Shown: piece by piece, positions 17,719 through 25,609 of the stretch
Position numbering within the stretch: the stretch's first letter is position 1
Layout of the letters: each line of letters begins with the position of its first letter
Assembly (NCBI GenBank): GCA_003170275.1
Contig: PNAM01000017.1
Coordinates: 1 to 64,000, forward strand
Direction: 5' to 3'
From: Myxococcales bacterium
GTDB taxonomy: Bacteria > Myxococcota_A > Polyangia > Palsa-1104
DNA length: 64,000 nucleotides
Translations under genes and position numbers: made by a program
Notes under the pieces: generated by a model
The model's database searches: none
Told to the model about the DNA's origin: nothing
What the model saw: the letters and a program-made list of their open reading frames with translations, nothing else

Positions 17719-19179
17719 ATGCAACGTCCCGATCCCACTCTATTGGTGCGCGTCGCCGTCAACGCGATGCGCGAGAAGGGCTTTTTGCCCGAGCCACCCG
17801 AGGACGCGCGCGCCCAGGCAGCGCACGCAGTAGAGGCCGACGGCCCCTCCGACGGCATGCGCGATCTGCGCGCGCTGCCCTGGACCTCGATCGACAACCC
17901 CGAGTCGCAAGACCTCGATCAGATCGAGTGGGCCGAAGCGGTCGCCGGCGGCCATCGCCTGCTGGTGGGGATCGCCGACGTGGACTACTTCGTGCCGGCC
18001 GGCTCGCCGATCGACCGCTATGCGGCCAACAACACCACCAGCGTGTACACCGGCGTGCGCACCTTCCCGATGCTGCCCGATCGGCTCTCGTTCGATCTCA
18101 GCTCGCTGCTCGGCGGGCGCGTGCGGCCGGCGATGGTGATCGAGACGCTGATCGTCGACGGGCGGGTCACCGAAGGCAAGGTGTACGCCGCGCTGGTCGA
18201 GAACAAGGCCAAGCTCGACTACCCGTCGGTCTCCGCGTGGCTCGATGGCAAGGGGCCCGCGCCTGCGCCGCTCGCCGACGCGACCCTGGCCGCCCAGGTG
18301 CGGCTGCACGACCAACTCTCGCAGGCGCTCGCCGCCAAGCGGCACGAGGACGGCGCGCTCGACGTCGACACCGCGGAAATCCGTCCCACCGTCGACGCGC
18401 ACGGCGTGGTCACCGGCCTGCACGCGCACAGCCAGGATCGCGCGGGCCGGATCGTCGAGGAGCTGATGATCGCCTCGAATCGCGCGGTGGCCCATGTGCT
18501 CGACGCCGCCAAGCTGCCGTCGCTGCGCCGGGTGGTCAAGGAGCCCGAGCGCTGGGCGCGCATCGTCGCCTACGCGGCAGAGCGGGGCGCCAAGCTGCCC
18601 AACGAGCCCTCGTCCAAGGCGCTGTCCGGCTTCGTCGACGAGATGCGCCGCGCGCGACCGGGCGAGTTCGCCGAGATCTCGCTCGCGCTGGTCAAGCTGA
18701 TGGGCCGCGGCGAGTACGTGGCGCACGCGCCCGATTCGCCCGACATCGGCCACTTCGGGCTGGCCACCGCCGAGTACACCCACGCCACCGCGCCCAACCG
18801 CCGCTATCCCGATCTCATCACGCAGCGCCTGCTCAAGGGCCTACAGTCCGGGCGCGCGCCGTATCGGCTCAACGAGCTCGCAGTGATCGCCGAGCGCTGC
18901 AGCAAGATGGAGGCCGAGGCGCAGAAGGTCGAGCGGCGCGTGCAGAAGTCGGCCGCCGCGTCGCTGCTCAGCGATCGCGTGGGCGCGACCTTCGACGGGA
19001 TCATCACCGGCGCCAGCGACAAGGGCACCTTCGTGCGCATCTTCGAGCCGCCCGCGGAGGGAAAAGTGGTGCGCGGCGTGCGCGCGCTGGGCGTGGGCGC
19101 CAAGGTCAAGGTGCGGCTGATCGACGTGAGCGTGGAGAAGGGCTTCATCGACTTCGAAGCGCTGCATGCTAGCCTGTAG
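17719..19179 (+). CDS. RNB-domain exoribonuclease (RNase II/R family, short form)
   Basis: A 486-residue protein. The RNB core starts at SIDNPESQDLDQIEW, where three of the metal-binding Asp of RNase II are kept (D-x5-D-x-D) and the fourth position is Gln, as in a compact subfamily. It continues LVGIADVDYFV, FPMLPDRLSFDLSSL, EELMIASNRAVA and FGLATAEYTHATAPNRRYPD with the conserved Arg. The C-terminus (about 420-486) looks like an S1-type OB fold. N-terminal cold-shock domains are missing. Expected role is 3'-to-5' degradation of single-stranded RNA. GTG 17713 two codons earlier is an alternative start. Confidence 0.87.
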   Translation: MQRPDPTLLVRVAVNAMREKGFLPEPPEDARAQAAHAVEADGPSDGMRDLRALPWTSIDNPESQDLDQIEWAEAVAGGHRLLVGIADVDYFVPAGSPIDRYAANNTTSVYTGVRTFPMLPDRLSFDLSSLLGGRVRPAMVIETLIVDGRVTEGKVYAALVENKAKLDYPSVSAWLDGKGPAPAPLADATLAAQVRLHDQLSQALAAKRHEDGALDVDTAEIRPTVDAHGVVTGLHAHSQDRAGRIVEELMIASNRAVAHVLDAAKLPSLRRVVKEPERWARIVAYAAERGAKLPNEPSSKALSGFVDEMRRARPGEFAEISLALVKLMGRGEYVAHAPDSPDIGHFGLATAEYTHATAPNRRYPDLITQRLLKGLQSGRAPYRLNELAVIAERCSKMEAEAQKVERRVQKSAAASLLSDRVGATFDGIITGASDKGTFVRIFEPPAEGKVVRGVRALGVGAKVKVRLIDVSVEKGFIDFEALHASL

Positions 19180-19182
19180 CTC

Positions 19183-20073
19183 GTGGGGCGCATCTCCTTG
19201 GTCGCCGTCTCGATCCTGCTGAGCGCGACTGCGCTGGCCGAGCTGCACTACACCGTCAAGAGCTACGACACCGCCGATCAGATCTTCAAGGAGATCTTGA
19301 AGTCGAAGCCGCGCGTGATCGCGTTCGGCGAGTATCACGAGACCAAGGAAGGCTCGAAGGTGAAGTCCGCGATCAAGCGGTTCACCCAGGATCTGCTCGC
19401 GCTGGTGCAGAAGCACTCTTCCGACATCGTCGTCGAGACCTGGATCCCGTCGGGCAAGTGCGGCACGAAGGAGGCGGCGGTCACCAAGAAGGTCGAGGAG
19501 ACCATAAACCGCCCGGCCACCACCGAGGACGAGGTGGTGACGCTGATCGAGACCGCCGACAAGGTCGGGGTCGAGCCGCACATCCTGACGCTGTCGTGCG
19601 AGGAGTACGCGTCGATCCAGCCGGGCGCCGACGGCAACATCGACTACGTCAAGCTGCTCGACGTGATCACCGGGCAGCTGCGCAAGACCATCCTCGGCAT
19701 CGTCGCCGGCAAGCTCTTGGAGAAGGCGCCGCGACGCGACAAGATGGTGCTGGTGTACGGCGGCGCGCTGCACAACGACGTCTATCCGTCGAAGGACTTC
19801 GAGACCTTCAGCTTCGCGCGCCAGGTGAACAAGATGGTCAAGGGCAAGTACCTCGAGGTGGACCTGTACGTGCCCGAGTTCATCGAGGACGACAAGAGCG
19901 TGACCGCCGAGGCGTGGTACCCGATCTGGGAGAAGCAGGCCCAGCCCGGCAAGCCCACCCTGGTCCGGCGCAGCGCGAGCTCGTACATCATCGTGTTCCC
20001 GCGCACGCCGGTCGCGGCGCCCTCAGCGACGCCCCCAGCGACGCCCCCAGCGACCGTCGAGAAGCCAGGCTAA
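19183..20073 (+). CDS. Exported Tiki/ChaN/EreA-like protein of unknown function
   Basis: A 296-residue protein from GTG 19183, four bases after the RNB gene stop. Signal peptide SLVAVSILLSATALA. The mature part has VIAFGEYHETKEG, IVVETWIPSGK and, near the end, MVLVYGGALHND, the pattern of the ChaN/Tiki/erythromycin-esterase superfamily in which GE-H and GG-x2-H residues bind metal or haem. The C-terminus has an ATPP tandem repeat made of two 12-bp units (about 20020-20055). Role unknown; a metal-dependent hydrolase or haem-binding lipoprotein-like protein is possible. Confidence 0.6.
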   Translation: MGRISLVAVSILLSATALAELHYTVKSYDTADQIFKEILKSKPRVIAFGEYHETKEGSKVKSAIKRFTQDLLALVQKHSSDIVVETWIPSGKCGTKEAAVTKKVEETINRPATTEDEVVTLIETADKVGVEPHILTLSCEEYASIQPGADGNIDYVKLLDVITGQLRKTILGIVAGKLLEKAPRRDKMVLVYGGALHNDVYPSKDFETFSFARQVNKMVKGKYLEVDLYVPEFIEDDKSVTAEAWYPIWEKQAQPGKPTLVRRSASSYIIVFPRTPVAAPSATPPATPPATVEKPG

Positions 20074-20079
20074 GCCCGC

Positions 20080-21000
20080 TCAGCGCGGTGGCACCGCCGG
20101 GCGCAGACCGAGCTGCTTCAGCGCGGCCTCGCCGCCCGGGTCGTGCAGGTCCCAGTACGCCAGGCGCGCCGAGCCGAGCAGCCGCGCCGCTTCGCCGGTC
20201 GATGATTTCCACGCCAGGATGCGATGCGGCGCGCCGGCTTCGATCGTCCACGTGGTGGTCGGCCCGCCGCGCTCCTCGACGGTGTAGGTGTCCGCTGAGA
20301 GCTTGCCGAGCACCGACGCGACCGTGCTCGCCTGAGCCGCGCGCTGCACCGTCGCCTCGCCCCACACCTGCGGCTTGTGCTCGAGCCGCGCGCGCATCGC
20401 CGACGGCAAAAATGGGATCGTGCGCGATTCACCCGCGCCGATCCACGCGCCGCGCAGCCCACGAACCAGGATCGGCAGCGCCTCTTCGAGCACGCCCGTG
20501 GTGGGGTAGGGCAGCGCCAGCTCACGGTCCGCCTCGCCGTCGAAGTAGCTGTGCGCGATCCCCGCCAGCGCGCCGGCCCGCGCCAGCAGCTGCTGGTACG
20601 CGTGACCGCACCACTCCTGCGCGGAGAAGCTGGTCTTGACCACCGGCCAGGGCGCCGCCGGCTGGAACTCGGTGCGCGCAAAGGTCGAGGTGAGCAGGTT
20701 GTAGTCGTAGATCCCGGTTTGAAAATCGCGCACGAAGTTGAGCTTGAGCACCGGGTACACGTCGCTCTTGGGGTGCTTGCCGGGGTCCGCCTTGACCCGC
20801 AGCGAATCGGAGAAATCCTCGGTCACGAAGATCAGCACCGCGGTCCCCTCACGCAGCGCGCCGTACCTCGGCTGGGTGAGAGCGTACCCGTCGAGCTCGG
20901 CCTTCCCGTCGCCCCAATGGCCCCAGAACTCGTCCCCGGAGGCCCGCGGAGCCTGGCCAACGGTCAGGGCCATCACAATTCCTACAAGCGCAGCTCGCAT
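20080..21000 (-). CDS. Exported protein of unknown function
   Basis: A 306-residue protein with signal peptide ALVGIVMALTVGQAPRASG. The mature part has DEFWGHWGDGKAELDGYALT, VLIFVTEDFSDSLRVKAD, VLKLNFVRDFQTGIYDYNLL and EWCGHAYQQLL. This pattern is seen in a secreted bacterial family without a known reaction, and I cannot assign one. ATG 21000 is chosen because it begins the signal peptide; a further 12 codons are open upstream. It lies tail-to-tail with the Tiki-like gene, 6 bp apart. Confidence 0.65.
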   Translation of the reverse strand: MRAALVGIVMALTVGQAPRASGDEFWGHWGDGKAELDGYALTQPRYGALREGTAVLIFVTEDFSDSLRVKADPGKHPKSDVYPVLKLNFVRDFQTGIYDYNLLTSTFARTEFQPAAPWPVVKTSFSAQEWCGHAYQQLLARAGALAGIAHSYFDGEADRELALPYPTTGVLEEALPILVRGLRGAWIGAGESRTIPFLPSAMRARLEHKPQVWGEATVQRAAQASTVASVLGKLSADTYTVEERGGPTTTWTIEAGAPHRILAWKSSTGEAARLLGSARLAYWDLHDPGGEAALKQLGLRPAVPPR

Positions 21001-21039
21001 GGATTGACGTTGCCATCGACGAGGGCGTACGATCAAGCT

Positions 21040-21849
21040 ATGGGCAATCGCGTAGCCTTTGCGTTGCTACTAGGTGCGGCCGCGGCGGGCTGCAACAACC
21101 CGACCTACCTGCCCGAGCACCGTCCGCTCGAGACCCAGCCGCCGACGATGATGGGCCAGAACGGCTATCAGTCCGACACCGACTTGTTCGTCCTGCCGGT
21201 GCGCCGGCCGACCAAGGACGAAGCCGCCGCGCTGGTCGCCGAGCAGAAACGGCTCAACCTGACCATGCCCGTGCCCTGGGCCGGCACGCGCGACTTCGAC
21301 ATCCAGGTCGAGTATTCGCTCAAGAACCTCGACGCGATGCCGGTGCAGGCGTTCCTCACCGTCACCGGCGGCAACGAATTCGGCGACTACCAGCCGGCGC
21401 TGTACATCGACCCGACCGCCAATCCCGAGGACCAGGAGACGCCGCCGCCGCTGATGGGCGGCTCGCCGATCGCGCTGGACGCCAACGAGGTCAAGGCCGG
21501 CGTGTTCCGCGAGGACGACCTCGCCGAGGCGTCGCTCGATCTGGAAGCGATCACCCGCTACCCGGATCCGACCGCGGTGATGCAGACTCCCTTCCGCGTG
21601 ATCGAGCACAACTCGACCGCCAGCACCATCGGCCTCGAGGCGATCCCGAAGGGCGACGTCACCCCGTCGATGGCGCGCTTCCAGTTCGTGCTCGCCTCGA
21701 GCGGCCACGTGGTCCTCGACTACAGCGTGCGCGTGCGCGACCACTCCGGGAAGCTCGCGGCGCCGACCGACAAGAACCTGTACATCTCGACCGACGCCGT
21801 GCTGGCCGCCCCGGCGGCGCCACCCGCTCCCATGATGGCCGCTCCGTAG
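21040..21849 (+). CDS. Lipoprotein of unknown function
   Basis: A 269-residue lipoprotein with lipobox LLLGAAAAGC. It contains QSDTDLFVLPVRRPTKDEAA, DFDIQVEYSLKNLDAMPVQA and FLTVTGGNEFGDYQPALYID, predicted mostly beta, and an Ala/Pro/Met-rich C-terminus. It is followed 1 bp later by a beta-barrel gene and then a small Cys-rich exported gene, which together look like one operon for an envelope assembly. I do not recognise a family. Confidence 0.7.
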   Translation: MGNRVAFALLLGAAAAGCNNPTYLPEHRPLETQPPTMMGQNGYQSDTDLFVLPVRRPTKDEAAALVAEQKRLNLTMPVPWAGTRDFDIQVEYSLKNLDAMPVQAFLTVTGGNEFGDYQPALYIDPTANPEDQETPPPLMGGSPIALDANEVKAGVFREDDLAEASLDLEAITRYPDPTAVMQTPFRVIEHNSTASTIGLEAIPKGDVTPSMARFQFVLASSGHVVLDYSVRVRDHSGKLAAPTDKNLYISTDAVLAAPAAPPAPMMAAP

Positions 21850-21850
21850 C

Positions 21851-22453
21851 GTGAAGCGCGCCTTCGCCTCGCTGTTGCTGTTCGCCGCGCTCGGCGCCGC
21901 CCCGGCTCGCGCGCAGGTCATCGCCGAGCCCGCTCCGCCGGCTTTCCCCGACCCGAAAAAATTCGCCAAGGGCTTCTACGCGTCAGGCGAGCTGGGCGCG
22001 CTGGTGTTCCTCGGTCGCGCCAACAAGTACGCCGGGGCCGGCCCGATCTTCGGCGTGCGCCTGGGCTACGACATCACCCGTTGGCTGGCCGTGCAGGCCC
22101 ACGTGTCCGGCGGCAGCTCCGACGCCAACGTCCCGCCACCGACGGTAGGCCAATCGTTCCAGACCTATCTGTACGACGGCGAGGTGCGCCTCAAGCTGCA
22201 GATCCGCCGGTTCGGCCTGTTCGCCGAGGGCGGCGCCGGCATCGCCCAGCTCTCCAACAACGTGCTCGACGCGGTCAAGATCTCATCGGGCGGCAGCCTC
22301 GTCAGCCTGGCCATCCTCGCGGGCGCGGGCCTCGACTACCACACCCTGAATCGCCACTTCTCATTCGGCGTGGGCGCCGACTACGTCTACCTGCAGGGGT
22401 TCAACAACTCGCACGCCCTCACCGCTCAGGCCTACCTCAAGTACACCCACTGA
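21851..22453 (+). CDS. Outer-membrane beta-barrel protein
   Basis: A 200-residue protein from GTG 21851. Signal peptide SLLLFAALGAAPARA, then alternating amphipathic strands: GFYASGELGALVFLG, GPIFGVRLGYDITRWLAVQA, LYDGEVRLKLQIRRFGLFAE, ISSGGSLVSLAILAGAGLDY, SFGVGADYVYLQG, ending AQAYLKYTH with an aromatic-Thr-His end. An eight-strand OmpA-like barrel is likely. Myxobacterial gliding proteins such as CglE share this size and style, but specific identity is not shown by the sequence. Overlaps the next start (TGATG). Confidence 0.75.
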   Translation: MKRAFASLLLFAALGAAPARAQVIAEPAPPAFPDPKKFAKGFYASGELGALVFLGRANKYAGAGPIFGVRLGYDITRWLAVQAHVSGGSSDANVPPPTVGQSFQTYLYDGEVRLKLQIRRFGLFAEGGAGIAQLSNNVLDAVKISSGGSLVSLAILAGAGLDYHTLNRHFSFGVGADYVYLQGFNNSHALTAQAYLKYTH

Positions 22454-22794
22454 TGCGCCTCTGCCTCGTCGTCCTCTTGCTGTGCACCCCCGCCTTCGCT
22501 AAGCGCCGTCCCGCAAAACCAAAGCCCAAGCCCGCCGCGTGCGGCAAGACCTGGGCGGAAGCCAAGACGTCCAAGTTCAAGGACTGCCCCGCCTGGCCCG
22601 AAGTCGCGCACCTGTTCACCGCCGCCAACACCGAAGGCGACACGCTCTTCAAGGCGGTCGCCGCCGTCTGCTACGCCAAGGGCGGCGACCCGCGCATGTC
22701 CGCCTGTCTCCCCAACGGCGACCAATGCCCCGCCGGCAAGACCGAGCCCCAATGTCTCGAAGCCTGGTTCCAGTGCTGCCTCGAAGGCCGCTGA
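22453..22794 (+). CDS. Small exported Cys-rich protein
   Basis: A 113-residue protein. Signal peptide MRLCLVVLLLCTPAFA, then a basic KRRPAKPKPKPAA stretch and a compact domain with eight cysteines (ACGKTW, KDCPAW, VCYAKGG, SACLPNGDQC, QCLEAWFQCC). Disulphides are likely after export. It is translationally coupled to the beta-barrel gene, so it may act with it at the envelope. Family not recognised. Confidence 0.65.
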   Translation: MRLCLVVLLLCTPAFAKRRPAKPKPKPAACGKTWAEAKTSKFKDCPAWPEVAHLFTAANTEGDTLFKAVAAVCYAKGGDPRMSACLPNGDQCPAGKTEPQCLEAWFQCCLEGR

Positions 22795-22854
22795 GTAGGC
22801 TTCCAAGCCGGGCGGGTAATTGCTTCGTTCACCAACGGGGTGTACCGTTTTTTC

Positions 22855-24342
22855 ATGCGGGGACCAGTGGGCGCGTGTTTGGTCGGGGTGTTGGCGCTGT
22901 CCGGCTGCGGAAGCAAGGCACGGCCGCTGGTACCGGATTCGAGCGAGGTAGTGCCGGTGCAGTTGGTGACGCTCACCGACGCGAAGGCCAAATTTTCCGC
23001 CGGCGGTCACGCCGCCACCATGGGCGACCAGAGCGTGACGCTCACCCGGCTGAGCGACACCGCCGTGATCTTGTTGGTTCCGCCGCTGAGCCCCGGCTCC
23101 TATGCCCTGACGTCGACGATCGACGGCATCGCCTACACCGCGACGCTCAAGGTCGATGCCTCGCAGGTCGTGCCCGATCCGATTTCGTATGTCACGCCGC
23201 TCTTGCAGGCCGAGCTCGATGACACGGACGCGCTGCGGTCTTCGGTCTTAGGGCCAAGGCTCGCGGCGGTGCTCGACGCGACGACCGCCAACCTCCACGA
23301 TCTGCAGACCCAGTTCGCGGCCATGTCGCCCGAACAGCAGGCGGCCATGGCAATGACGATCGCCTCCAATCCCAAGCTGTTCGCGCCCAACGTCGCGCAG
23401 GTCAGCCTCGACGCGCTGGTTGGGAAGTTGCAGCAAGATCTGCCGTTCCTCGCCGCGAGCGTCACCGGCGCCGCGGCCGCCGGATCGCTCATCGGCGGGC
23501 CGGTTGGACTGGTGGTCGGCGCCGGCGCCGCTTTTATCTTCGGCATCAGCAAGGCCTACAAGAGCGTCGCCCGTGACGAGGCGGATATCGCGAATCAGAC
23601 GTTCCAGAATATCCAGACGTTCCCTCAGGATACGAGCGGCGACACGAGCAGCCCGCAGTTTCACTCCGGCGCGCCGGTGCCCGCGGCGCGCGCGACACTC
23701 GAGTTCCCGGCCAACGTCGAAGCGCTGTTCAACCTGACCGGGCCGTTCGAGCGCCTCAGCAGCGACGATCTCAGCTCGATCGATCCGGGCGTCAAGATGC
23801 TGGCAACCGAATATCAAGCCGCGGTCGAACAGCAACTGGCGGCCAACTCCTTGGTCGTGCACTCGTTCGGCAGCCCGCCCGCGCTCGAGCAGCGCCAGGT
23901 GATGACGATGCCGATCGATCCGACCCTGGTCACGATCGGCAATGTCGTAGGCACCGGCGTCTCGCTACAGAGCGCAAGCCCGTCGGGAAGCGCGCTCGCA
24001 GTCACCTTCTCCGGCGTGGAGGGGACCAGCTTCACCTTCGACGTGGTCTACGACGACGGCTTCACCATGAAGCAGACGATTCCATTTCAGGCGATGCTGG
24101 CGCCGCCTTGCGGGGCGGAGCTGCAGCCGTGCTGCTCCGGCGTAATGTGCGCCAGCTCCGCGGCCAACCCGCTCGTCTGCGATCAGGTCAATAATGTATG
24201 CCGTCGCTGCGGCTCTCCCGGCAGCGGCGTCTGCTGCGCGCCGGGAACGTTTGCGGGGGTCAACGCGAGCGTCGACGGGACGTGCAGCATTGCCAAACAA
24301 AGCGGCACGTCGTGCAATTGCATGAACCAATGCTGTAGTTGA
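22855..24342 (+). CDS. Large lipoprotein with internal glycine-rich hydrophobic segment and Cys-rich C-terminus
   Basis: A 495-residue protein starting at ATG 22855 (a GTG five codons upstream is possible). Lipobox VLALSGC. An N-terminal IPT/Ig-like beta region (residues about 20-105) is followed by helices. Near residue 205 lies a glycine-zipper hydrophobic segment, ASVTGAAAAGSLIGG then PVGLVVGAGAAFIFGIS, reminiscent of membrane-inserting helices. The last 75 residues hold about 14 cysteines in CGxxxQPCC, CCAPGTF and CNCMNQCC arrangements. Function is unknown; a surface protein that inserts into or spans a membrane is possible. Confidence 0.68.
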   Translation: MRGPVGACLVGVLALSGCGSKARPLVPDSSEVVPVQLVTLTDAKAKFSAGGHAATMGDQSVTLTRLSDTAVILLVPPLSPGSYALTSTIDGIAYTATLKVDASQVVPDPISYVTPLLQAELDDTDALRSSVLGPRLAAVLDATTANLHDLQTQFAAMSPEQQAAMAMTIASNPKLFAPNVAQVSLDALVGKLQQDLPFLAASVTGAAAAGSLIGGPVGLVVGAGAAFIFGISKAYKSVARDEADIANQTFQNIQTFPQDTSGDTSSPQFHSGAPVPAARATLEFPANVEALFNLTGPFERLSSDDLSSIDPGVKMLATEYQAAVEQQLAANSLVVHSFGSPPALEQRQVMTMPIDPTLVTIGNVVGTGVSLQSASPSGSALAVTFSGVEGTSFTFDVVYDDGFTMKQTIPFQAMLAPPCGAELQPCCSGVMCASSAANPLVCDQVNNVCRRCGSPGSGVCCAPGTFAGVNASVDGTCSIAKQSGTSCNCMNQCCS

Positions 24343-24451
24343 AGCGTCTCGTCCCATCAACGACGGGCCGCGGAGCGCGTAGGACATTTGCAGAGCAGGT
24401 GTCCCTCTCGCCGCCGACTCCGGTATGCTGTCGCTCACTTTGGAGGGTCCC

Positions 24452-25291
24452 ATGAACCTGCGCAGCGCGTCCTTGGTGTTGGCCTTCGTGATCCCGGGGA
24501 CGGCCGTCGCTGCTCCCTGCGATCAAGGCTTCCCGCTCAAGCTCGGCACGGTCGCGGAGATCACGCGCTACAACGAGTCGCACCAGCCGACGGGCAAGAT
24601 CGTGTCGACCATCGTCTCGAGCGTCGAGAAGGGCGACACCGTGACCGCGGTCGCGACCGTCGACAACTACCTCGGCGCCACCAAGGCGAGCACGAGCACC
24701 GTCGACCTCGTGTGCGACGGCAAGAAGATCTCCATGAACGTGCGCAACGACAACGCGATGAAGGACTGGTACGGCAAGGCCGCGGCGGAGCTCGCGAAGA
24801 AGGGCCAGAAGCTCCTCGCCGCGCAGAACTTCTCGGAGCCGCAGATCTACCCGCTCGAGCTCAAGGTCGGCGATGAGCTGCCGCCATGGCGCGCGTTTTC
24901 GATGACGGTCATCCAGAAGGCGCCGCCGGACTGGGGCAAGATCGCGATGACGGGCGACTGGTTCGCGGCGCTGAAGTACGCGATGCACATGAAGTTCGCG
25001 GGCGGCGTCCAGATGATCACCGCGCACATCAAGGTCGTCGGTCAGGAGACGTGCAAGATGCCCGACGGCGCGAGCGTGCCCTGCTTCCGCATCACGAAGG
25101 AGATGTTCGCGAAGCCGCTCGCCGGCGAGGCCGACTTGACGGGCGATGTGAACAAGCTGGCGAAGGGCACCGTCCCGACGATCGTCACCGAGTGGTACGC
25201 ACCGGGCTTCGGCGGCATCAAGTCCGAGATCGGCCCCGCGGGCCACCCGATCGGAACGATGGCGCTCACGGCGCTCAAGACGGCGCCGTAA
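24452..25291 (+). CDS. Exported DUF3108/TapB-like protein
   Basis: A 279-residue protein with GGAGG 5 bp before the ATG. Signal peptide SASLVLAFVIPGTAVA. The mature part begins PCDQGFPLKLGTVAEITRYN, with TVTAVATVDNYLGATKASTS, and ends with EWYAPGFGGIKSEIGPAGHP. These are the features of secreted lipocalin-like DUF3108/TapB families, which start with a lipid-binding-like barrel and end with a W-Y-A-x-G-x-G-x-[IV]-K motif. Role unknown. Confidence 0.65.
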   Translation: MNLRSASLVLAFVIPGTAVAAPCDQGFPLKLGTVAEITRYNESHQPTGKIVSTIVSSVEKGDTVTAVATVDNYLGATKASTSTVDLVCDGKKISMNVRNDNAMKDWYGKAAAELAKKGQKLLAAQNFSEPQIYPLELKVGDELPPWRAFSMTVIQKAPPDWGKIAMTGDWFAALKYAMHMKFAGGVQMITAHIKVVGQETCKMPDGASVPCFRITKEMFAKPLAGEADLTGDVNKLAKGTVPTIVTEWYAPGFGGIKSEIGPAGHPIGTMALTALKTAP

Positions 25292-25609
25292 GAAGCACAC
25301 GCGCTGCGTAGAGTCGGGATCCTCGCTACTGGCTCATCTGTTCGAAGATTGGTCGGTCGACGATGACAACGAGATGACGACCATCGTCGGGTGCTCGATA
25401 GCGAATATGGCTCACTCGGGGCTCGAGGCGCCTGATGTTGGTCAGGTCCCTGCTGAGGCGTGCGCAAGGCCGCCGACGCAGCAGCGGTCGAGAGGTCGCG
25501 GCCTACCCAAGCCGGCACCCACTGCGCGAGCACCGCAAGGGTGGGAGGGAACCACGCGTGACAGGACCCCTCGCGGCAAGCCTTACGATCCGATCTGCGT
25601 GGCGCGGAG
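25292..25609. other. 318-bp region without an intact gene
   Basis: Between the DUF3108-like gene (plus) and the 3' end of the diguanylate cyclase (minus). It contains a perfect inverted repeat CGACGATG (25358-25365) / CATCGTCG (25382-25389) with a 16-nt loop and no U-tract, and the possible minus-strand gene remnant listed separately. No promoter or RNA gene is recognised. Confidence 0.5.
25326..25499 (-). pseudogene. Possible 3' remnant of a degraded gene
   Basis: Reading the minus strand towards a TAG at 25326-25328 gives a protein-like tail: CARLSRDLTNIRRLEPRVSH, then IRYRAPDDGRHLVVIVDRPI and FEQMSQ. The alternation of charged and hydrophobic residues looks like a real C-terminus. There is no start codon in frame and a TAG closes the frame about 57 codons upstream. 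It may be the tail of a gene cut by deletion or frameshift, or chance. Family not recognised. Confidence 0.3.
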
